Shown: one piece after another, positions 55,501-64,000 of the stretch | How the letters are laid out: the number at the start of each line of letters is the position of its first letter | How positions within the stretch are numbered: the stretch's first letter is position 1 | NCBI RefSeq assembly: GCF_029962835.1 | Contig: NC_080575.1 | Span: 46,703,437-46,767,436, forward strand | Source of the DNA: Magnolia sinica | Lineage: Eukaryota > Streptophyta > Magnoliopsida > Magnoliales > Magnoliaceae | DNA: 64,000 nt | Direction of reading: 5' to 3' | Notes under the pieces: generated by a model | What the model saw: the letters and a program-made list of their open reading frames with translations, nothing else | What the model was told of the DNA's origin: nothing | Databases searched by the model: none | Made by a program: the position numbers and the translations under genes

Positions 55501-55914
55501 TCAGCAAGGTTCCTCCTCCGGCCAGTATCTCAATAAATTTCTCAGTAGGTTTCTCAACAAGATCATCCAAAAGCCCTTTTTGCAGTAGGTTTGGATGCCC
55601 CGGAGCATGATTGTCCAGAGAAATTTATAAACCTCAGCATAAAGTTTTCTTTTAATCTCCCGAGGTATCCAAAGTGGATAATATTCACACGTGGAAGAAA
55701 AGTTTTTAATGTTAGTACACCACAGTGAATCAGATACTATAATTAGGTGAAATTCAGAAAAAATCTCATTAGGCAGTATAGTCTCAACACATTTTGAAGT
55801 TTCAGACTTCAATTTAATTTTCAGCTGAACATTCTGGATACGTGGAAGGAGGTGCTTTAGAAAAATGATTCCCTTAGTCAGTATCAACCCTCGATGTCTT
55901 TTCTTACAAGGCAT
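55501..55914 (-). CDS. Unrecognised 137-codon ORF in the non-autonomous retrotransposon
   Basis: It starts MPCKKRHRGLILTKG and is rich in Lys, Leu and Ile, with EYYPLWIPREIKRKLYAEVY in the middle. It has no retroviral motif that I can identify. It may be a gag remnant, a captured sequence or non-coding. Confidence 0.3.
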   Translation of the reverse strand: MPCKKRHRGLILTKGIIFLKHLLPRIQNVQLKIKLKSETSKCVETILPNEIFSEFHLIIVSDSLWCTNIKNFSSTCEYYPLWIPREIKRKLYAEVYKFLWTIMLRGIQTYCKKGFWMILLRNLLRNLLRYWPEEEPC

Positions 55915-57117
55915 CTACTATGTCTTTAATCATGTAATCATTAAAAATTTCAAAGTATGCCAAGCAATCTTCTAAAGAGTCGGGAAATTCATTTGAGAGG
56001 GCTCATTCTCCACATTAGAATCATGCATGTCATGTAGGTGGAGTGGGTCAACATCACTATGTTTGAAAATACCCATGTCTCTCGATCATTAACTTGAACT
56101 GTTGTTGAGATCGACTCTTCGAAAAACTGAACTATATACTCATGAACATGATCCAACTCCTCATTCTCAAATTCAATATACTCCACAAGTGAGTTGGAAT
56201 CACTCTCTTCGCATTGTGTTTCTAGATTGGGCTGAGGCTGAGCTAGGCAAGCCTCTTCCTCATCAATGAGGTGTGACTAAATTCTTTTAATGGAGGAGTC
56301 AAGAAACTCTAATGATTTTCTAATGTCTGCGAATAATTGCATGACATGTTGGTTGAATTGTTCTTAAGCATCCATATATTTTTGAAGTGAGTCCTCTTGG
56401 ATTGTTTATGGTTGGATCTCATAAGAAGGGGATCTAAGGAGATAGTCACTAGAATCCATGGTTTGTACACCTCTCTAATTTAAACTATGTTACTTCCACA
56501 AATTGAAGTCATACGGGTCATATGTGGGAGTATTTGATGGTTGTTGGTACACGTTATCACCTATAATATAATTGCACATTTGTTTTCTTAACTGGTGAAT
56601 GATAATTGTTCTCCCTTATATGATCGCGTATAGACTTCTTAACCGGTGGAATATCATATACTGGTTGGTTCTTAATCATGGTTTTAGTTAAATTTTGAGA
56701 CATAGGTTGTTTCCTAACATAATCATCTAACATCCCTTCAACATATCTCTCGTCTTCTAGAAGTAGGTTAGAGTATTCATGAGTCCACTCTTGCATGAAC
56801 ATGATAAAACCCTAATTCTGAATCTATTCCTAAAATAAATTCCTACAGAAAAATACTACAGCAATATCGAAAGCAAGTAGGAGGAGTAAGTGAAGATGTT
56901 ACCAGAAGAGAGGAACTAGAATAAAGATCCTATAAAACAAAAACAATAAACTGTGTTAGTAATGTTAGAGAAAAAAATTAAGATAAACCCTTAAAAAAAT
57001 CTAAAAATTGAAAATTCCCAAAAATCCTAGATTAGAAAAATTCAAAAAACAAGAACAATCTAACCTAAAACAAAAATCAAACCTAGAAAACCTAAACCTA
57101 ATTGTGTTTAACGCCAC

Positions 57118-57135
57118 TCCCCGGCAACGGCGCCA
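57118..57135 (-). other. Primer-binding site for tRNA-Asp
   Basis: An 18-nt perfect match to the acceptor end of plant tRNA-Asp(GUC) including CCA. This primer choice is typical of Tat/Athila-lineage Gypsy elements, suggesting the autonomous partner belongs there. Confidence 0.85.
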
Positions 57136-58463
57136 AAAACTTATTTGCAACCCTAAACACAGGGCTGCGCCGTAGTAATAACTCGATGAGATTTAGGTCG
57201 AATCCACAAGGAATGGGGAACATGGCCTAAAACTAATATAAGTTTAATGAATTGTCTTGGTCTTTAATCCAGCGATTTAGAAAATGGTACAAATAAATAA
57301 ATAAAAGCCTAAGGATCTAAGAATTCACTCGTAGCAATCTCAATAATTAACTTACTTGATTTAATGTATAACTCGTTTGGAATCGAAGTCCTATCCTATC
57401 CAATCAAATAATGGAGCGGTTAAAACATAATGGAATTCTGAGCTTTCATTAGATTAGTTTCATCATGAAGCACCAATATGATGATAGCAGGGAATTAAAT
57501 CCTTTACCATGCCTAAGAGATAATGGTAGATCAAGAATCTTATGGATCTCACAATAGCAAAATAGGTAAGAAGATATTAAAACCCTTTCGAATATCTACT
57601 GTAATTGGATTCACAATAAACCAAAAAAATTTAAAATATTCCTTTATTCAAACTAGAAATCAATGGAAGTTCAACCATAAACTTGAATCAAAGTAAGATA
57701 AACATTTAAATAAATTACAAGTTTCATTCATTAGCCTTAGATAAGAGATAAGCCTAACAAGACTAACATCTTAGAAGAGAAATAAAAAGATCAACTAGAA
57801 CCCGTGAAGAAATCGAAGTGGAAGAACGTTGTTAGCACTCCACCTTTACCTTCTCTCCCTTTCTAAACCCTAGATGATGCTTTAGAATGTCCTAGGGACT
57901 CCTATTTATAATTGTGGAACTCTAACTTTCGCATTGTCTTGGAGATTTTGCAAACCGACCTTCGATTTACGCACCTCTGTTACGCTTCGGTCTCATCGAA
58001 GTCGCATCTGAAAAATTTGTGCAAAATCTATCAAATTTAGGTGAGACCAAAGCTGTCTTAGGTGGGACCGAAGTTGGCTTCAGTTTTACCGAATTTATGT
58101 TTGAAAGTTACGATTCTTGCTGGACTGTTTTGTGCACTTTCGGTTGGACCAAACTAACCTTAGGTGGGACCGAACAGTCTACATTTTCTCTTGTAGGACT
58201 TGTGATTTCGCTAGTCTTTTCTCCATCATTTGCACTTGGTTTTATTGGATATTTGGCATGTGAATTCTTCATTAATGGCCTCCAAATCTTCATTATCTTC
58301 TTGAGCTCTAAATTCATCCTTTTAAGCGCATATTCATCTTTAGGTACAAAACCACCTTGCATGACAAAAACATATATAATTAAATTGAATTAATACTTAA
58401 ATTTCAAGAAAAATAATGTGATTGAAGGGTTAAATATGCAATATTTGAATCTCAACACACCGC

Positions 58464-58990
58464 GGGAGCGGATTAGGTGAGACCCTGACCTCACCAAAGA
58501 CAGAGCAGCCCTGACCATGGTGGCCACCTTGATGTGTGTATTCCATATCCACCCTGTCCATCCTTTTTCCCAAATCATTTTAGGGTATTATGAAAAAAAT
58601 AAAAATAAAAAATGAAGCGGATTGAATTAGTAGGTTGACCATACCATATGAAACAGTGGTGATTGACCATTAATGGGCCAAAAAAGTTTTGGATTAAGTT
58701 GATATTTGTTTTTTTTTTCCCTTCATCCAAGCTTATGTGATATTATTAGCATATTAGATAACAAATAAAATCTACGAAAACATGAATTTGTGCCCTAAGA
58801 ATTTTTTAACACTAGGGTGTTCAATCACCACTGTTTCCTAGACTATCTTCTTAATTTTTGGGATCATGCTCTAAAATGATATGGAAAAATTGATGGATAG
58901 AGTGGATACATAATATGCACATCAAGGTAGGCCCCATGGTAAGGGCTGCAAAGTCTTGGATGAGGTCGGGGTCTCATCTAATCTACTCCC
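58464..58990. mobile_element. Fold-back element 5 (527 bp)
   Basis: Ends GGGAGCGGATTAGGTGAGAC and the reverse-complementary GTCTCATCTAATCTACTCCC. The inner arms carry CACCTTGATGTGTGTATTCC and CATAATATGCACATCAAGG. It begins 6 bp from the 5' LTR of the non-autonomous element. Confidence 0.75.
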
Positions 58991-59014
58991 CTACACCACA
59001 CAGCAAGCAATAAA

Positions 59015-59628
59015 AAAATTTTACGTGTGAAATTTACGTGGGCCCCGTGATAATGTATTTCTTAAATCCACATCATCCATCTAAATTTTTAGATCATTTC
59101 TAGGACATGAGCCCTAAAAAAATGTAGATCCAAAGCTAAAGTGGACCACACCACTGAAAACAGTAGGAATTGATGATACTGTTGAAAACTTTTTGGGTCC
59201 ACAGAAGGCTCTGATCAAGATAATATTTGTATTTTAACTTCCTCCAAGTATGTGATGAACAAGTAAGATGGAAAATAAGCCTCAGGGTTGGCCCTAAGGA
59301 ACTTTCAACGATAATTTGTTCAATCATTACTGCTTTCTGTGGTGTAGTCCACTTGAGCTTTAAATGTGCCTCATTTTTGGGGTCATGCTCTAGAATGATC
59401 TGTAAAAATTGATGGACAGTGTGGATCTAAAACACAAATCATTGTGGGGCCAGAGAAGTTTCACATGTTAAAAGTCGTGTTGTGTAGCATGCAAACTATC
59501 TGGGAGAGAGAAATCTAGCATATCTTGTTAGCTTGACTCATCGAAAATAACATGGACCAATGACATGCGACGACACTAGATTTCCTATGCCTTCAACACA
59601 GATGATCCACACTCAATTATAATTTATA
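59015..59628 (-). mobile_element. Fold-back repeat with unique arm, copy B (inverted relative to copy A)
   Basis: A fold-back from about 59015 (TTTTACGTGTGAAATTTACG) to 59485 (AGTTTCACATGTTAAAAG) is followed by the lead region in reverse (TATCTTGTTAGCTTGACTC, CCTTCAACACAGATGATCC). It is colinear with the reverse complement of 52422-53045. Confidence 0.75.
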
Positions 59629-59639
59629 AGTAACTCAGA

Positions 59640-61270
59640 TATCGATTTGATTTGGGTTGGGTAGAGCAACCCTAGCCCGACCAAAATTTTATCGGATTGG
59701 TGTTTGTATAGCCTAAGCTTGAGACTGAACCCGATACATCATGCCAGAGCCCAACCCAATGTCGAGTCAGTCGAGTTTAATCTGCTTGACTTTCAGCCTT
59801 AGTTGCCATAGTTGTACTCCACTCAAGTTTGATTGAACCTTCATGACCCTAGATCAATTAAGATTGAATATGTGGATTGGCTACTTCTCAACCACACATA
59901 GTTACAACAATCAGACAATTTAGTGTAGGGGTTTGTCCTTCTGAATGGATGCCTTTTACCCTGTTTTAAAACTTTTCTTTTAATAGTGATAGTAGGCCTT
60001 TATTTCTTAAATAGAACAATGATTTATGAGAGATTTAAAACTAAAATGGCTAATAATGTCAATTTTATTGACTTGTATTTAAAGATTTGTACAACCAGCA
60101 GTTAAACAAAATAAGCAAAAAAAAAAACGAAAGACTACGATCGCCTGTGCGGACAAACAATCGAGGCAGATGGTCAACATGATCTAACCGGTGGTTTAAT
60201 CTTCCAAATAAGGACTTGATTAATCAAGGATCCAACGACGGTAAGTCATGGATATTTATACTACTAAGTGTACTGCAGCAATGGCGTTGAACAGTAGCGA
60301 TCTAAGCTAACCTAAACTCCAGTCGTTCCGTAGTGTGATTGGACAAAAGTAGAGGAATCTAAACTAAGATAAGCAGTGTTGCACTATGTATGAGAAATTG
60401 CATTTGGCATGGGCCTCGACCTCTTCACTGTGTGCTCCTTATATAGCTCGAGAGGAGGCAAACACTCATTGGGTTTCCTAGCTAGTCCAAGATCCTTGGC
60501 AATCATGATGTGCAATTATTTTTGATCATCCTAGCCTGACCAAAGAGATATTTAAAGATTATGGTTCAAAACCATTTTCAGACCTCCTTACCAGCATGAC
60601 TGCAGAGATCCATGAATGTTACGTGATTAGTCTCACTGGATCCAGATTCCTCACGGTATCTTTAATCTCCATCCGTTTTGAGAAGAATCCGTTTCTTGAA
60701 CCTTCGTAATCTCTGTAAGAGCATCGATTATCTCTAAGAGGATATCTCCTATTTTGGTAGGATTGTATGAGGCGGCCTTGCCGAGAATATGTTGATTATG
60801 ATAAAATCCATATCTCAATGGGTCTTTATAAACTTGTAAGGCAAGCTACTTCAACTACATGTGTCACTTGTGTTAGGGCTACGTGTCATTCATCATAGTT
60901 TCTTATCTACAAACGTGCGTACGACACTATGCCATTATGCTTTTAGTAGGTGATGTGCCACAAAAGGATGTGGGGCAGAAGATATCCTCGATATGCGAAT
61001 AGGATTTTGTCCATCATTTAGTAGGTAGTGCTGACATGTGAGAGTATCTTATTGGTTTGCATGGGCATGCCATCATAGTTGTAAACAATGCCCACCATGT
61101 CCCTTCATATCAAAAGATGTGATGAGATGTCTGATGTTTTGAATTCAACGGTTGATCTAACATGCAACATGTGATGGCACAGGATTCATGCTCGTCCGTT
61201 TTGCGCAATAATGCTACATCAGAAATCTCCCTCCTTAAATGCTAAGGCACAAGCTTCGATAGTGATGATT
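59640..61270. other. Unresolved AT-rich region
   Basis: No gene recognised. It may include the 3' LTR of the minus-strand Gypsy relic to its right, but no paired LTR is in the window. A poly-A run lies near 60117. Confidence 0.3.
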
Positions 61271-61274
61271 GTCT

Positions 61275-61390
61275 ATAAATATAACTCATCACCATGCTAG
61301 CTCGTCATCTAGATCTTTCACCACCTTCCAGCCTTCCTGCCATGGCTTCCACTACTCCTTCTCTAGCTCAAATGGTGGCAATTTTCTAGA
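61275..61390 (+). promoter_or_regulatory. Orphan TATA box and short leader ORF
   Basis: CTATAAATATAACTC at about 61274 is followed 65 bp later by an ATG that encodes MASTTPSLAQMVAIF before a stop. Promoter spacing is good but the ORF is 15 codons, so this is either a decayed gene 5' end or an LTR promoter. Confidence 0.3.
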
Positions 61391-61799
61391 AGAATGACGC
61401 TCTTTATGGGCAGCATCCAAAGCTCAGAGCTTAGCCGTTATTTTTGTAAAAGAAATGAAGATGAAGGACTTGGCCTCCTAGAGGACAATTGATTAGAGAT
61501 AGTCATTTTGCTTTCTCTCCAATGCATGTATTTTTCTTTTATAAGAGTTTTTTTTTTAATGTAATATGTCTCTATAATCATTCGAATAAGGGAATATATA
61601 AAAATTCTTTTTACCTCATTGCTCGATCCTTGACTTCTTTTTTCTCTCTCTTTTATTCTTCGTTTTTGCTAGCCTACTCAGGAGCCAACTCGTCTTCTCT
61701 TTGCATGGATTCCCACAACGTTGGATAATATTTCTTCAAATACAGGCCATTTATAGAATTTCTGCTTGCATGACCAATCATGTATTGTAGCAAGTACAG

Positions 61800-63000
61800 T
61801 CCTCTCAGTACTTATTTTTACCACTAGTCTCCCCTCTCATTTTGGAGACCACTTACCATATTTTTATCCTTAGCACTGATTGGAAGAATGGTCTTCCAGA
61901 CCATCAGTCCTTCACCAGAGGCTTTCCCTTTCACCTTCTTATTGTAAGCTTTGGCAACTTTGGCTTTATGTACTTTCAACGTATCAAGAGCCTGCAATTT
62001 GACATTATCGAGCTATTCAAGCTTCATGAGCATTGCTTCAATGAATTCCTGAGGAGTTAGCTAGTTCTAATAACCCACTCTAAGTGAAGAAATATTAACT
62101 TCCATGGGCAACACAACATCATGCCCATAAGCCATGGAAACAGAGTAATTCTGGTGTTGGTACTCTAAGACGTTCGATAGGCCCACAACACTTCTGACAA
62201 CGTCATTTACCACAAACTAGGGTGATCATCTGCCATCCATTTGATGATATTTTTTAGAATTTTGTTGGTCGACTCGGCCTGTCCGTTGGCCCGAGTATAA
62301 TACGGCGTGGCATAGACGAACTTGAACTTGTAAGCACTAGCGAAAGACTAGATCTGGGCTCCTAAGAAGGCTTCTCCTCTATCCACTGTGATGATCTCAG
62401 GGATGCCGAATTGGCATATGATATGCTCTTTGATAAAGTCCATTACTTCCACCTGACCAACTCCATCCAACAGTCGTGCCTCAACCTATTTCGTAAAGTA
62501 GTTGGTCGCAACAATGATAAAGATGTGTTGCTTTGAAGATGGTGGGTAAATTAGACTAATAATTTCTATGGCCCACCCACAAAACAACCATGGTTTTATA
62601 TAGGGTGTAGTTCTGTCACAAGTATGTGTTGCAGTGGCCCATGCTTATGGCAAGCTTGACACCATTTCGTGTATTTCATACAATCCTTCCAATGGTCGAC
62701 CAATAATAGCCGTGTCTTCGGATCAACCATCGCATCTTTTCTCTTGCCTGATGAGGCCCACAAATGCCCTCATTTACTTCTCCTATGGCAATCATAGCCT
62801 CGTCTTTTCCTAAACACTTAAGCAGAAGGTCGTTGGCTCCCTTTTATACTAGTCTTCATCTAAAATCAGATAATGCGGCGCAATTCTCCTGATTGTTCAG
62901 TCGGTCCTGGAGCTCGGTCTCATCAAATATTGGATAATTGAATTTCTCCAATAATCATTTGAGGTCTCCAATGAGGCTATCTCGAATGTCATAGTCCATT
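61800..63000 (-). pseudogene. Ty3/Gypsy pol relic (integrase, Tat/Athila-like)
   Basis: Reading high to low: LLLKCLGKDEAMIAIGEVNE, GPHQAREKMRWLIRRHGYYW (H2C2 finger region, about 62.7 kb), then FIIVATNYFTK, FIKEHIICQFGIPEIITVDR, KFVYATPYYTRANGQAESTN (integrase core, about 62.3-62.5 kb), SMAYGHDVVLPMEVNISSLR (about 62.1 kb) and LQALDTLKVHKAKVAKAYNK with VWKTILPI (about 61.9 kb). In-frame stops and shifts throughout. LTRs not identified. Confidence 0.9.
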
Positions 63001-63112
63001 GTTGCACGACTAGAAGGGGACGCTTCTAGACAATGAGGAACCTCTTAGATTGCCATTCTGACAATCTCAGGCCCATTGCAATATGCGCCATGTCATTAGC
63101 ATCGACACTTAA

Positions 63113-63207
63113 TGTAATACCCCGAAAATTAATATGCTTGCGTAGGTACACGAGTGCATATCCTAGCACACACCCCAATTTGAGTCCATGATTTTAGGGG
63201 TATGACA
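63113..63207. mobile_element. 95-bp TG...CA segment resembling a shrunken LTR
   Basis: It starts TGTAATACCCCGAAAATTAA and ends TTTTAGGGGTATGACA, closely matching the termini of the 5.8-kb solo LTR. The 5 bp on each side are CTTAA and CTTGA. It could be an LTR with a large internal deletion or a chance resemblance. Confidence 0.45.
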
Positions 63208-63209
63208 CT

Positions 63210-64000
63210 TGAACTTGCACATAGTTGGACCACGCACACCTTGTATCAACCCTAAGACCCAATATACCTCCACATACTTAATTAACCACTTAACCAACCA
63301 TTGTAGATGCTACGCCGTCGCTAGACTTAGACATTCTACCATTCATCTTGATTCTAAACAGCCCAATCATGGCAACCCTACTTTCAAATAATCACATCCA
63401 CTTTATTACGTAACCCCCTATAAATCTGAACTATTGAGGATACTTATGGTGGGCCTAATAGGCTATCCAATTATTTGATCTTCACTTGAACCCTTCCATC
63501 ACTATAACTAGTCAAGGATCCAATCAAAATCACCCATTTTCTAAATTTAAACCACCAAATTGTTATTACGTACATCTAAACCGATTTGATTAACCATACT
63601 AATGCTTTTCATTCCAATAGGTATGACCTTATGAGGGTGTGTGAGTGTGTGGGGTTGTGGGTGGGTAAAAAAAAAGTTATGACCTTATGATCGGTATACA
63701 TAATATAGGATTGTCCCAATAGATCTTAGGAAGATTTCTATGGAAAAAATTTCTACTTACAGTGTGGTCCACTCCTGGTTTGGATCTAGCTCGTTTTTAA
63801 CACATACCCTATTGTTGATGCTGAAATCCGGTTAGCCCTTAAGAGACCTTTGGGTACTTGCAACATAGAGATGACAAAGGAGACCCTAACTATGGTAGGG
63901 GGACCCTTCGATGGCTAAGTTAGCACTATTGGGGAATTTAGGTCTAGTCGATTTAAGGGTAAGTGGTCTGTACCTTTCTTTGTAAGTGGGGCCTCTATTT
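63210..64000. other. Unresolved terminal stretch
   Basis: It contains fold-back-like words (TACAGTGTGGTCCACTCC near 63760) and a GTGTGTGAGTGTGTGGGG run near 63635, but no recognised gene. Confidence 0.35.

Larger units (their letters stand above)
53087..58457 (-). mobile_element. Non-autonomous LTR retrotransposon with tRNA-Asp primer-binding site
   Basis: LTRs lie at 57146-58457 (5' in element sense) and 53087-54382 (3'), about 1.3 kb each, and align along their length. They begin TGTTGAGA/TGTTAAGA on the minus strand. At 57118-57135 the plus strand reads TCCCCGGCAACGGCGCCA, identical to the 3' end of plant tRNA-Asp with CCA, so the minus strand has an 18-nt complementary primer site just inside the 5' LTR. 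A purine-rich stretch abuts the 3' LTR (minus-strand GGTTGGGGTG). The 2.7-kb interior has short ORFs at 56557-56802, 55989-56186 and 55501-55914 with no recognised protease, RT or integrase. Target duplication not resolved. Confidence 0.85.

Noticed and set aside
52500..59600. Helitron between the inverted copies
   Set aside because: The central segment has two clear LTRs and a tRNA primer site, so an LTR element explains it.
61842..62060. Plus-strand 72-codon ORF
   Set aside because: It is the antisense of the Gypsy integrase tail readable on the minus strand.

Overview
This is a plant nuclear window dominated by transposable elements. It contains one complete housekeeping gene, one recognisable partial gene and one orphan ORF. 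The rest is LTR retrotransposons (Copia, several Gypsy types, one non-autonomous element), LINEs, hAT transposons, and many copies of a fold-back repeat whose ends read like GGGCCCACCGTGATGTATG ... CACCGTCCATCCATTTTT. The plant telomere motif TTTAGGG, large AT-rich introns, and a perfect primer-binding site for plant tRNA-Asp support a plant. From general familiarity, the fold-back family is typical of magnoliid-type, early-diverging angiosperm genomes. That placement is inference, not proof.

Layout. 1-7 kb: fold-back repeats, unresolved AT-rich DNA, a candidate transit-peptide exon (2336-2428) and a decayed Copia pol (5.2-6.3 kb). 7-11 kb: a decayed minus-strand hAT transposase with a TG microsatellite in its coding region. 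11-13.3 kb: a 757-bp hAT-type MITE with target duplication, then fold-back elements. 13.3-16 kb: unresolved, with ~170-bp tandem repeats. 16.2-18.9 kb: the conserved exons of a DUF971 (gamma-butyrobetaine-hydroxylase N-terminal-like) gene, plus strand. 22.2-39.4 kb: the complete minus-strand gene for 26S proteasome lid subunit RPN7 (PSMD6 family), convergent with the DUF971 gene. It has eight exons, intact splice sites and a 386-residue product. Two of its introns are enlarged, to 6.7 and 8.7 kb, by a Gypsy element and two LINEs, which carry their own nested DNA transposons.

39.5-41.2 kb: a fold-back element abutting the RPN7 TATA box, then an orphan Gly-rich ORF. 41.56-47.34 kb: a 5.8-kb solo LTR (TG...CA, exact CTTGG duplication) that contains fold-back elements and an expanded minisatellite apparently built from fold-back element ends. 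47.7-51.9 kb: a second minus-strand hAT transposase relic with a TATA box, a duplicated 400-bp block and a 320-bp interstitial telomere-like tract. 52.4-59.6 kb: two ~620-bp inverted copies of one fold-back repeat flanking a 5.4-kb non-autonomous LTR retrotransposon primed by tRNA-Asp. 59.6-64 kb: unresolved sequence, a minus-strand Gypsy integrase/RNase H relic and a 95-bp mini-LTR-like segment.

Functionally, only RPN7 can be said to look intact. The DUF971 gene has intact conserved exons, but its 5' end is not settled. All transposon coding regions seen are broken by stops, frameshifts, insertions or deletions. No rRNA, confident tRNA, CRISPR array or biosynthetic cluster was seen. The coordinates of fold-back elements and unclassified repeats are approximate, because they were read by eye.
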